Assembly (NCBI RefSeq): GCF_000372725.1
Contig: NW_005200417.1
Coordinates: 170,141 to 234,140, forward strand
Length of the DNA: 64,000 nt
Origin: Emiliania huxleyi CCMP1516
Lineage: Eukaryota; Haptophyta; Isochrysidales; Noelaerhabdaceae
Direction: 5' to 3'
Position numbers and translations under genes: made by a program. Positions 29,331 through 40,400 of this stretch are shown here, piece after piece. The notes beneath the pieces were generated by a model. It was not told where the DNA came from. It did not search any database and saw only the letters and a list, made by a program, of their open reading frames with translations. Within the stretch, counting starts at the first letter, position 1; every line of letters starts with the position of its first letter.

Positions 29331-32207
29331 ATGGGCAAGCCCAGCCGCCGCCCGGAGCGCGACCCCGAGCCGCCGCCAGCGGTACGCGAGCGTCTAGTCG
29401 CAGCCGCTGAGCAACATGCTGCCGCGGCCAGGGCCAGCGCCGAAGCACCGGCGCCGAGGCCCCCATGGACGCTTCGCTCCATTCTTCCAGAGTCTCTGCT
29501 GCTGCCGTGGTGGGTGGTGCTGTTCCTGTCGGGATACGCGCTGCTCAAGCTCGGCATGGGCCTCGAGCACCCGTGCGGAGTCCTCGGCATTTCCGGCAGC
29601 GTGAGTCGCGGCGCAATCTCCAAGTCGTACCGCGCCCTCTCCATGTGCACGCACCCGGATAAGCTGCGCGCGAGGTCGGAGGACGACATGAAGCGCGGCG
29701 AGCTGCTCTTCAAGCGCGCCTCCCGCGCCCGCGAGGAGCTCCTCGCCTCGATGCGCGCGCCTGGTCCTGCCGCACCAGCCGAGGCACACCCGTCCGAGGC
29801 GGGCGGGGCGGGAGGCGAGGGCGAGGCGTCGGCCGAGGCCGCCGCGCAAGCGACGTGCTCGACGGAGCTGGACGCGGCTCTTTACCGCGGCGTCGTGGCG
29901 GTCGTGTCCTACCTACGCGAGCTCGGGCTGCGCCACATCGGCCTCGCGGTCGGCGAGTTCCTCTGGGGCGTGGTCAGCTTTGAGCACGGCCCGACCTACA
30001 CCTGCTCCCTCCTCCTCCTCCTCCTCACGCTCCTCTCCTTCGTCTGGGCGCTGGTCAGCTACCTCGTCGCCACCGGGCCGGTCACCACCCTCCTCTCCGC
30101 CGCCGCCGCCGCCGCCATCGGCCCTCTCCCCACGCTCGCCCTCCTGCCCGCCCTCCCCTTCCTGCGCGCCGTCGACTTTGCACGTACCGACCTGAGGCGG
30201 CTCCTCGGGGGAGATAACTATCTCCTCGGGGGAGGAGTGCGCCCGCCCGCCGCCGCCTCCGAGCCCGCCGAGGCGGCTGCCGGGCCGCAAGCCGAAGAGA
30301 GCGACGGTGGCGAGGAGGACGAAAGCGACAAGGAGGGCGGGGAGGAGGAGGAGCGGCGGGGCGTTGGCGGCGTTGGCGGCGTTGGCGGCGCGGGCGGCGC
30401 GGGCGGCGCGGGCGGCGCGGGCGGCGCGGGCGGCGAGCCCCTGGCGGGCTCCGCTTCTCCCCACCCTGCGGGCGGCCGCCTCGCCGCGCGGTCCGACGAG
30501 CTGCCTCGCAAGGGCGGGCTGCGGCGGCGGAGACCCAGCGCGAGCGAGGTGGCGGCACAACGCGAGGTTCCGATCGCCGCACGAGAGAGAGAGCAGCAAA
30601 GAGAGAGAGGGAGAGAGGGAGAGGGAGAGACGGAGACTGCCAGCCGCGCCCGCGCCGTCGCCCCGCCCCCTTCTCCCCCCGCCGACGCTTCTCCCCCGCC
30701 GCCCCTCCTCCCCCGCCGCCCCTCCAGGCGCTGCTCAACGGCGAGCCCCTCGCCGCCGACCAGCCCGACTCGCACCCTCCCGACCCGCGCCTCACCGACA
30801 CCAACCCCTTCGTGCGCGCCGCGGCCGCCATCGCACGCCGCCCCGGCCCGAGCGGGCGCGCCGACGCGGCCGCCGCGGTCCAGTTCGAGCTCCTCCTCTC
30901 CGTGACCAAGCCCGTCATCCCGCTGCTCTGCCTGCTCGCCACCGGCCAGGTGCGCCGCGCCACCCGTCCTGCAGCGGAGGGGCAGCGGAGGGCCCTGCTC
31001 ACGACGAGGTTGGCTGGCGGTGCAGGTGTACAACGGGCTCGTCTTCTCCCTCGTCACCGCGCAGCTCCTGCAGCGCCTGCCCGCCCTCCGCTCCGAGATG
31101 ACGCACTGCGTCGTCGCGCTCGCCGGCGCAGCGCACACGCACGCCGCTTCCCCGCCCGCAGCCGCCGCCCCTGCCTTGCCCTGGCCTGAGCGGGTCCCCC
31201 CTTCGCGCGCCGCAGTCTCGTCCACTCCGAGAACGCGACGCCCCTCGAGAAGGACGCCTCGTCGCTGCTGCAGCTCTCGTGGGCGTGGTCGGCGGCAGAC
31301 GTCATCTGCGTCGCAAACGTGCCCGCAAGCCCCCGTTCACCGCCTCCTCTCTAGCACTCCGCCGCCTCCGGGGCGCTCACGCGCAGCACTTGTCAACAGA
31401 TCATGCTGCTCGGCGCCACCCTCGCCGCCACCGCAAACGCCGGCAACGAGCCGCAGCTGAGCGGCTCCTTCGCCGCCGGCCTGGCGCTGCGCACCCTCCT
31501 CTACGAGCTCGCCCCCTCTCGCGCCTGGCTGCCCCTCTCGCAGCTGCTCCGCTCGCAGCAGCTCGAGTTTGTGCGGATGGCCGAGGTGGCGGCGCGCGCC
31601 CACGGCGGAGTCGGGTCGTGCTCCGGCGGGCCGGTCCGCTCTGCCCTCGGCTGGCTGGGCGCGCCGGTGCTGCCGCACCGCGTGGCGGTGGCGGCCAAGG
31701 CCTTCCTGCTGCTGCTCCCGTCCCTCTCTGCCGCGCAGTGGGCCGTGCGCTGCCTCGGGCTCGCGCGGCGCTTGCGGCGGGAGAGGCGGCGCGAGGGTCG
31801 CCCGGCGAGACATGTCCAGCACACGTCCGTGACATGTCCGAGACATGTCCCGTAGGCGGCGCGAGGGCCGCCCGGCGAGGCTGCGCTCGGGCGAGCTAGT
31901 CTGGCGCGTGCTGCGCCGGCGGCTCGCCGCCGCCGCCACTCTCTGCGTGCTCACGTGCGCCCTCGTCGCCTTTTACGCCACTTTCGAGCTCAACGCCGTC
32001 AACGGGCCGCTCGGCAATTTGCTGACCGTCACGCTGGCGGGCGGCCTCGGCGAGTCGCTCCTCGGGGTCTACGAGGCGCGCGGGCCCTCGCCGCCACGCG
32101 CCGCGCCCCTGAGCCCAGCACACACCCCTCAAGCCCGCGCTGCTGTCGCACAGGTGCGGGGTCGGCTGCGGCAGGCGGTCTTCTTTCTCTTCTTCATGGC
32201 AATGTAG
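29331..32207 (+). CDS. J-domain (DnaJ-like) multi-pass membrane protein
   Basis: The start MGKPSRRPERDPEPPPAVRE is followed by a membrane helix (LLLPWWVVLFLSGYALLKLG) and a J-domain-like segment, CGVLGISGSVSRGAISKSYR then ALSMCTHPDKLRARSEDDM, with the HPD tripeptide needed to stimulate Hsp70. Further membrane segments follow (YTCSLLLLLLTLLSFVWALV; FLRAVDF), then a Gly/Ala and acidic linker. Later exons add ALLNGEPLAADQPDS, FELLLSVTKPVIPLLCLLAT, VYNGLVFSLVTAQLLQRLPA, IMLLGATLAATANAGNEPQL, LPHRVAVAAKAFLLLLPSLS and VWRVLRRRLAAAATLCVLTC. The frame ends RQAVFFLFFMAM at 32207. Probably an ER- or organelle-membrane co-chaperone. The 70-bp GC-AG intron 31786-31855 opens with a 23/24 copy of the next exon's start. 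Confidence 0.68.
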
Positions 32208-33422
32208 CGAGATCGAGCAGGGCGGCTGGGGCTCGGCGACGGGCAGGGCGCCGGCGCGCGCGGTTGCCCGGTTGCGCGGCACGTTGAGCCCTTCGCGATG
32301 AGATGTGAGAAGCGTTTGCGCCCGCGTCACTCGGTGCTGTTTCACATGGTCTTCCGCGCGTGAGATTATATAGCTTTTGTGTGGGCCGACCCTGCGGCGC
32401 GGTACCCGACATGTGCAGGCGGGGTTGCAGTGGCAAGGAGAGGATGCACAGAATCGCACATACTTCCTTAATGGCATGCCTTTTCCAGGGAACGGGACCC
32501 TGTGCGCTGGTATGGAGGGGGGGGCTCGACCCGTCGTTCGACGTAGGACGTTCCGTGACCTCCCGCGCCGGTTTGGACGCTTTGGATCAGTGGACGCCTG
32601 CCACTGTGGCCGCGGCGCCGGGCGCAGGCCGCTCTCGTGTCCGTGTAGATCTGCGCCATCGTTACGACATGGAGCTTAGGAACTCGATTTCAACGGGTCG
32701 CTTGCGCGCGTGGGTCAACGGGTCGCTTGCGCGCGGTTACGGGCATTTATGGCGACAGGGAGAACCCATACGCAGCAGAGAGGGTGAGAGAGGGCACAAA
32801 TTGGACCCCCGCTCAACGCGCGACCCGCTTTGGGGACATCTGCGACGAGGCGAGACAAAAGGCCCAGAATGTGGCCGCACCTGAGAACCCCACAGATGGG
32901 GCCTGGAGGGGCCGAAGAAATGGAGCGATATAGACAGCGTATGGGCCCTCTGGTAACAAGGTTGCTAGCTAGGGTTAGCTTGCTTCGTAACCCGGGTTGT
33001 GACCACCTTTAAACTCCAGTATCACACATCCGTTATACACACGGCGCCCCCCTGAGATTCGATTGAGATGCAGATGAGCTCGCCAGCTCGCGCGTGTGTT
33101 TCGTCGGTCGGCCGTCCTCTTCACACAGCTCACTTAGATTGGTATGTAAATTCCATGTTCACAGCAATTACCGCCCCCTTTTTTTCACCCGCTGACTTTT
33201 TAAATCTCAGCCCTGCAATTACTACCTGCCCCTGCCCTGCCCTGCCCTGCCCTGCCCTGCCCTGCCGTACTGCCCTGCCCGCATACTGCCGCACAACTGC
33301 CCTGCCCGATCCCCTACCTGCCCCGGGTCGCTCGCGAGGTCTCGGAGAAACTTAGAGTAGGCGTATATGCTGCCGCGATTTTACGTTCGCGTGCTGTTCT
33401 GGGCCTACCAACGAACCGACAT
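32208..33422. other. Intergenic, ~1.2 kb, no gene seen
   Basis: It contains a tandem-like duplication around 32697-32745 (GGTCGCTTGCGCGCG twice), a (CCTGC)n run at about 33229-33266, and short frames without family features. The last ~100 bp precede the CN-hydrolase-like gene and would hold its promoter. Confidence 0.6.
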
Positions 33423-35206
33423 ATGATGTCGGAGCAGGACCACCGTGACCACCGAGGGGGTGCGGCGCTCCTCTTCGGCGTGAGTCTCGTGGCTGGCGCC
33501 ACAGGCTTTGTCCTGGGCGCCCGCTTGAATCAGCCAGTGGTGGCAGACAAGCTACGAAAGAGACCGCTTACAGCGAAGCTTCCACGGCAACCGCTGGCAG
33601 CAGAGAAGCTACAGCAGCCGGTGGCAGAGGAGAAGTTTCTCCTCTCGGACATGGGCCCGCAATCAGAATACACGCATGTGCAATTTCTCGGCTTCAACCT
33701 CTTGACGATCCCCGGCCACGACGTTGACGGCTGCTCACACCCTGAGACAGGCTTGGAAGGGTGCTATCTTGGAAGTGAAGATATTCAGCAGGACGTCGAG
33801 CGCCGTATCGAGATCATGACCACGGCCATGCAGTCCGCCTATGCAGAGTGGAAGAGGAATAAGCTCGTGGTAGAGGCTGCCTCTGAGCCGCAGGTCAAGA
33901 CGTTGAAACTTTTTGTGGTGCCCGAGTTCTTTTGGCGCGGCTCGCGCGGCGTGTACTCGTTCGAGGAGGTGTGGGACGGCACGCTACCGATTGTCGACCG
34001 GCTGCGAGAGGCCGCAGCAGACTCCAAGTTCGAGGATTGGCTATTCTTCTTCGGAACCATCGTCATGTCCAAGCCGACCAAGGGCTGGTTTGGCAGCAGT
34101 GAGCTCGCCTACAAGAACGTGATGCCAATCATGAAGGGTCTGCGAATGAGAGACAACTAGAGAGGTATCACTTCGGGAGAGGAGATGTCATCTAGAGTGG
34201 TGGGTGGACCCCGCAGGTGGGCCCGAGGGCAAGACGTGGCTGGTGGAGAAGCACACGATTAGCAGCATCGACTTCATCAAAGTCGACCCGGCGTTCGGCG
34301 TGCGCAAGCCCTGCGGAGTCGGCAGGTGTAGCGTGGAGTCGCAGGAGTTCAACGAGCAGTTTGATCTGGAGACCACAAAGGTGCTAGCGACCGCTGGAAT
34401 ACGCGTGGTTAAGGATAACGTCTTCGAAGTTGACGGCCTACTGGTTGGCGTCGAGATCTGCCTCGACCACAACCGCGGCACCGAAGTCTTTGGCTCTAGG
34501 ACTGCGCTCGAGCAGAAGATCGACGAGCTCAAGACGACCGTTGATGTGCAGGTCATCGCCTCGGCTGGCATGAGCATCGAGTGGGGTCCTGTGGCGGTGA
34601 CGCGGGATGGGCCAGTGTTCATGGCAGACGGCTTCGGTAAGACGGAGGTGAGCTTCAATCGGTACGGTCTCGGGCTTGAGGACTGGCACAACGACCCCAC
34701 TGCGTTCATCCAGGTCGATGTGTTGTCCACCAACATTTATCACCAGTATGCAACCTGGATTCAGGTTCCAGCTACGGTCTGCCGTTCTCTTTCAGCGAAT
34801 AGTCCTTTCCAAACATCTCGTGCGCTAGTAGGCGCAAGTGGCGAATCGCTCGAAGACGTGGCCGGGGGAGCTGTTTCCAGGCATGCACCGGTTAAGCTCC
34901 AAGGAACTATACCCGACGCAGGTGAGCGCCCTCGGCAACGGCTGGCGCCAGCTGCTCAAGGGCACCTTTCCGACGGCGGCGTACGACGCGGCCACCGAGA
35001 TTGCAACGGTGTTGAATCGTGCGGCAGCGCGGGACGGACTGCCAGGGGGTGAGATGCTCACGTTTCCCACCATTGACGTGTATTCGCCGACTCCAGTGCA
35101 AGCGCGGAGGGTGGCGGCGGTTCAGCCAGAGACATTTGTGAGGACGCTGCCCCCGCCCCGTTCGGCGCGTGCGCTACGGGTGGGAGGGGATTTCTTCTCG
35201 ATGTGA
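33423..35206 (+). CDS. Carbon-nitrogen hydrolase (nitrilase)-like membrane-anchored protein
   Basis: Exon 1 starts MMSEQDHRDHRGGAALLFGV with a single membrane anchor, then reads HVQFLGFNLLTIPGHDVDGC and KLFVVPEFFWRGSRGVYSFE; the Glu in VPEFFW fits the first nitrilase catalytic residue. A GT-AG intron (AAGG|GTCTGC ... CGCAG|GTGGGC, ending at 34215) leads to exon 2 with VFEVDGLLVGVEICLDHNRG, whose Cys sits in the GVEICLD position of the nitrilase nucleophile, followed by VQVIASAGMSIEWGPVAVTR. A second intron ends CTAGTAG at 34830. Exon 3 reads ANRSKTWPGELFPGMH and FPTAAYDAATEIATVLN to the stop at 35206. The enzyme class is inferred from spacing of the Glu and Cys; the middle Lys is not assigned with confidence. 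Confidence 0.6.
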
Positions 35207-35334
35207 CGAGTTGTGAGGGTGAGCGCATGATGATTGATGTGGGCGCATATGATTGTGCCTGTGACATATGTACATGTGCATGTGCAGTGCATGTGGCCAT
35301 TGTTGCGTACGGCTTTAATTCCGGGGGTCGGGGC

Positions 35335-35825
35335 GGGGCCGAGCGTTTTTGATCTCTCGGTAAGTGGGCGCCCGCCCGCCGCCTCTGAGGGGGTCGGGCC
35401 CCCTAGACTGAAAACAAAAACAAAATGTAGAAACCGTCGAAAACAGCCTGCGAGCGCGGCGCTGCGCGCCGCCTACCTCGTGCGGGTGTGAGTGACCCCA
35501 AAACCTTGGGTTCGAGGACGACGACATCGAGGATGTCATGTTGCGCGATGGCGTCATCCATTTCGTCAAGCCACCTTCGCCACCGTCTCGCCTACGTCGC
35601 CGCCTCGGCTCCCCCCCCCCCCCTCCGCTGAACGGTACTGCACATGCTGCGCGTTCTCGCCTTGTCCCAGGAGCCAGGTGCGTGTGTCTAACTCTAATCG
35701 TACTTCGTAGTGGGGGCCCTGGCCCCCCTCTGTTTTCTGTTTTCTGTTTTTCAACACGCCCGCCCGCCCGCCACCCCGAGGCGGCTCGGCCCCCCACTTA
35801 CCGAGAGATCAAAAACGCTCGGCCC
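35335..35825. mobile_element. Inverted-repeat element, ~490 bp, possible exon capture
   Basis: The left terminus 35335-35368 (GGGGCCGAGCG, TTTTTGATCTCTCGGTAAG, TGGG) is mirrored at 35793-35824. Pyrimidine/purine-rich inner flanks also pair imperfectly. The interior contains GFEDDDIEDVMLRDGVIHFV on the plus strand (about 35509-35568), which has coding-like composition unlike the rest. Confidence 0.65.
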
Positions 35826-36261
35826 GGGGGGGGGCCGGGCAATGCCCGGCATCTCTAGAGGGTCGCTCTCTCCGCTCTCTTGAGGCTCTCAGGAGGAGCC
35901 GGAGCCGGCCGGGCAGGAGCGGCCCCACACTGCTCGGTACCCCCCCTGCACATCTAAAGCCATCCCTGCTGCTAAGGAGGGGGGGGGGTCTTGCCCCCGC
36001 CTTAAAACCCCGATACTGGAAGAGGGGGGGGGGGGGCCCCCCCCCCCGGACGAGAACGCTTTTAACGTTGAGGGGGAAGACCCTTTTTTTTCCAAAAGCG
36101 GCAGAAAATTTTCTCCCCTTGGGCGCTAAATAAAATCGGCCTCCCTCTCCTCAAATTGGGGGCCTCCTCTCCCTGCGAGAATAAAAACATTGTGGGCTGG
36201 AAGGGGGTCATGACCCTCCCCACAAGCAGAAAATTCTATGATATAGTCAGCGGGAGGGGGC

Positions 36262-36361
36262 NNNNNNNNNNNNNNNNNNNNNNNNNNNNNNNNNNNNNNN
36301 NNNNNNNNNNNNNNNNNNNNNNNNNNNNNNNNNNNNNNNNNNNNNNNNNNNNNNNNNNNNN
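36262..36361. other. Assembly gap of 100 N
   Basis: Exactly 100 N. The right edge is a CAG/CTG and poly-C/G hairpin-prone sequence (CAGCAGCAGAGCGCAGCTGC, then G and C runs) and the left flank is G-rich, so strong secondary structure probably stopped the assembly. The true length is unknown. Confidence 0.98.
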
Positions 36362-36570
36362 CAGCAGCAGAGCGCAGCTGCTGGGGGGCGGCGGGGTCCC
36401 CGACCCCCCCCAGCAGCAGTCCAGCAGAGCGCACACTGGACCCAGCTCCCGCCTCTTCGCCGCCGCCGCCCCCTCCCCCCTCGGCTCGTGTTTGAGCGTA
36501 CACGCTCGAGGTGCGGTTGTGTTCACCGCGCCGCCTGGCTGGCAGTAAAGGGTGTGGACCGTGAGTTGAG

Positions 36571-36720
36571 GAAATCGGGGGACGCGACCCACTTCGCCAC
36601 AGACGGTCCCGCGCCTCGCCGCTAAGACGGCGACACGGCCGCAGCTCGGTGTGCGTGTCGCCGTCTTTGTCCGGAGTGAAAAGTCCAACGCGCTCGTCGG
36701 TGGCGGCGTCCCCCGATTTC
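36571..36720. repeat. Nested inverted repeats
   Basis: The outer stem is GAAATCGGGGGACGC at 36571-36585 with GCGTCCCCCGATTTC at 36706-36720 (15/15). The inner stem is AAGACGGCGACACG at 36624-36637 with CGTGTCGCCGTCTT at 36654-36667 (14/14). The arrangement could be a folded non-coding RNA or a remnant element. Confidence 0.9.
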
Positions 36721-37439
36721 GCCGCGCTCGGCGAACCTCGACAGCGCCTTCGGTGGCATGCAGCTCTTTGCAACAGAAGCCTGGAGAGCAGCTCCTCTGC
36801 TGCTCACACACTCTGCACAGTTGACACAGCCTACTGTGCGGCTGCCACAGCTGTGACAGCGATGGGCTCGCCCTCACTGGCCCTCAGTCACTTGTGCTGC
36901 GGCTTGTGTGAGCGACACTGCTCGGCGACTGCCGGCACACTCTGAGACCATGGGTGTGAGGTTAAACCACCCTACCAGCGCTTGGTCACATCGGCCCCGA
37001 GGTCAGATCCTTCTACTCTGTTGATGACAAGACTCGTCTACTGGCTGGAGCCGAGCAGGAGGGCCCAGCGCACAACCCCTGGTCAACTCAGGGTCCACAC
37101 CCCGTAGGAGGGTACGCCGTGAGACCCGTTCCATTGGTGCCGACCATAAATTCTCGCCGCTGGAACGCTACTTACGTGTACTTACAGCTGTCTGTACGAC
37201 AGAGATCGGCTAGCACCCCCCCCCCCAGCGGCAGAGCTCTGCTGCTGGGGGGGGGGGTCGGCCATGTGGCGCTTTAATAGATGTGCAGGGGGGGTACCGA
37301 GCCGTGTGCGGCCGCTCCAGCCGCGGGGAGCGCCCCCCGTACACTCTAAACAAAAGCCCGGTACATACTGACATTATACACCCACGACGCTGAGACACAC
37401 TGCTGGCGCCTTGTGACCCCGAGAGAGTCAGATAGGGTT
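36721..37439. other. Non-coding stretch before the UBR gene 3' end
   Basis: No coding frame with family features. It has unique-looking mixed-composition sequence at 36950-37200, a C/G-run hairpin at about 37215-37258 similar to the one beside the gap, and a GGTGTGAGGTTAAACC box at 36952 related to the dispersed CCTCACAYCCA motif. Confidence 0.55.
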
Positions 37440-40400
37440 TCAAGGACCGTGCCGGCGGTCGAGAGCGCGAGCAACGGTGATGGGGATGGCGTGGGTGAGC
37501 CACAAGTGGTGGAGGTCGGCCTGCCGCTGGGCGCTGAGGAAAAGCGGCCTCCCTCGCCTCAGCTTGTGGTCCTCCTCTCCGTGCGCGTCCAAGTAGATGG
37601 AGGGGTAGAAGTGCGGGATGGCCCTGCCCTCGTGCAGCTCGCCCGAGGAGTAGGTCAGCAGGACGCGCCCCTCGTGGAGGAGGTAGAACATGCCGCAGCC
37701 CGCCCCGCACGTGTTCGCGTGCCGTGAGCAGGGCATCTCGCCATGCCGGAGGGCCTGCTCGGGCTCCCCGCGGCACGAGGGAGTCGCGCAGAGGATGTCG
37801 CCGCACACGAGGCACAGCGCCGTGTCGGTCGGCGGCTCGCCGCACAGCGCGCACGGCCTGGCGTGCAGCAGCGTCGAGAGAGTGTAGAAGTCCTTGGGCA
37901 TGCGGTGCAGCTGCAGCGAGGGCAGACTCGCGAGACTGGGCGCAGGCCGAATCCCAAGACACACAGCACTCGAGGCACGCTCGGCCCAAAGGTGGCAGCG
38001 TCTCACTGCGCTGGCCGACGCGAGCATCTCGCGCGCGGAAGCGAGTCGCCAGCGGCCGTGGCCAGTGGGTGGTGCTTGCCACACGCCCGACAGCAGTGCC
38101 GCGGCGAAGCGGTTGAAGCTCGAGACGGTGCGCTCCACCACCTGCGGCACGCCGCGGAGGAGGAGCCTCACGGCGCGGCGCGAGAGAGGGGAGGAGGAGG
38201 CCTCTCCTCCTCGACTCGAGACTACTCTATCTTGAGCGCACCTCCAGCAAGGCGGCACCCGCCGGCGCGTCCGCCGCAACAGAGAGGTGGGACCGGGCCG
38301 CCATCTCGCCGCGCAGGCGATCGACCGGGGACGGCTCGCCGGCGGTCGCCGCGACTGTGCCGCTGAGCCCCGTGGACTGGCATGTGAGCAGAAGCGCCTG
38401 CATGTGCGAGGGGTGAAGCGAGGGCCGGTGGACGATGCGGCGGGCGATGGGGCGGGGCGAGGGGCGGGGCGAGGGGCGGTGCAGGGCGGGGCGAGGGGCG
38501 GGGCGGGGCGGGGCGAGGGGCGGGGCGAGGGGCGGGGCGAGGGGCGGGGTGATTGACAGGATGGGCGGGGTGATGGGGCGGGGTGATGGGGCGGGGTGTT
38601 GGGCGGGCGAGGGCGAGCCGGCGGCGCGTCACCTGCGCGGTAACCGCAACTCCCACAAACTGCGTCAACGCGGCGGCCTCCTCTGGCGTGTCGGGCGCCA
38701 GCAGTGCCGTGAGCACGACCAGGACTTGGTGCAAGTCGCACTGCATCAGCCCAGCGCCCGCCGCCACGACCTGCTCGTCGTCTCTGAAGCCGAAGAGCTC
38801 CGCGTGCTCGTCGCTGAGGCGCCCGCCTCCGCCCGCGAGGCTCTCCACGAGCTGCGTCGCGTCCGCGCCAAACAGCTCCCACTTCGGGCCCGGCAGCCCC
38901 TCGAGCTTTGGGAGCAGCTGGTACTCTCGGATCAGGGTCGACTGGAGCAGCGCAGGGCAGAGCAGCAAGCCGCTCACCGGCGAGAGCTCGCGCGCAAGCC
39001 TCCGGCCCGTTTCGTCCCAGTCCGCCTCGCCCCTCGCGACGGCCGCGGCCTCCGAGGCGACGGCGACGGTCGACGCGGACCACGCGATCGCGCGCCACGC
39101 CCGGACGAAGAGCGGCAGCGTCGCGGGCAAAGGGCTGCCGGACGAGCGCCACTCCGAGACCTCGCGCTCCCCCACCTCAACCAGCCCCGCGAGGTGCACC
39201 CTCCGCAGAAACTCGAGCTGAGCGCCCGCGGCCGCTGGAACGACCTCCCTCAGCGTGTGATCGCGCAGCGGCGGCGCCGGCGCGGAGAGCCTGTCCAGCG
39301 CCCGCGGGAGCACCTGCTCCGCGACGAGCCGCAAGTCGCCGTCGACGCTGCTCGCTTCGGCCGGCGTCGCCGTCACGGCTGCGGAGGCCGGCGCGCTGGC
39401 TCGCCGCCCCTTGTGCAGCGGCAAGACCACGTTGCACAGGGCGCGGCAGAGCGGGCAGACAAGCTCGTCCTTCCGGCCGGTGCGGCTGCTCGCGCTCCGG
39501 GTCTCCGCGTAGTGCGTCCAGCAGGTGAAGTGCATCGCGTGGCCGCACCGCTGGAGCGACCAGTCGTCGCGCCGCTGCGTGCCGTCGGCCGGGGGGCAGC
39601 AGCTCGCGTGCCCCACCACGGACGGGCGCGCAAAGGCCAGGCCGACCATGGCGGCCTCCGGGCCTCCGTCTGCGCCGTGGCAGAGGATGCAAGACTCTGC
39701 CTCCTCCTCGATCGAGGCCATCTCGCCTCGGCTAGAGCCAGGCGCTCCTCGTTGCGGGGAGGCTGCGTCGCCCTCCTCCAGAGAGGCGCCAGCCTCACCC
39801 GCTCCGCCCGACTGCTCCGCAGCCAGAGTCGCCTCGAAGGAGGACGCCTGCTTCGACAGAGCCGCGAGCGCCTTTTGCCTCGCCTGCGCGCGCCGGCGCT
39901 GTCGGCGCAGCTTCTCCTGCTCGGCGTCGCCCCCGTCGCCCCCCGCTCCCTGCTCCGGGGAGGCCGCTTGCTGCACACGCTGCCAGCGCTGCTTGTCGAG
40001 GTCGCGCTTGCTCTCCGGGTCGCGCCGGGCAGCCTCCGAGAGCACCCACCGAAGGTCGCGCAACCCGAGGCGGGAGAGGCGCAAGTCTGCGCCGCCGCCC
40101 GCCCCTCCCACGGCTCCTCCCGGCGCCGCCGCCGCCGCGAGGTGGTCGAGCTGCTCCAGCGCGTCGAGGAGGGAGAGGTGCTCGCCCCGCGGCAAGCCGC
40201 CCGCCGCGCCGCCCCAGAGAGAGGCATCAAACGCTGCAGACTCAGCCGCGACAGGCGCCGCAAGATCGCCCGGACGCCAGCGCAGCTCGCGAAAGAGCGC
40301 CGCGGCGCCCTCTCGGCCGCAGTCCTCCTCCGGCAAGCCGACGGCGAATGCGACGATCCCGAGGCCGTGCTCGAGTGCGTCCCTCGCATCCGCCTCCCCT

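Noticed and set aside
36950-37200. Possible rRNA, RNase P or SRP RNA gene
   Set aside because: No diagnostic conserved core of any of these was found.
37440-39152. A continuous 570-codon minus-strand ORF as one exon
   Set aside because: Its first part translates a GGGGCGA repeat as Pro/Arg/Ser and is in the wrong frame for the UBR exons at 38220-38430. Only the 3' part (RCG, GCGMFYLL and LRRGRPLFL blocks) is coding.
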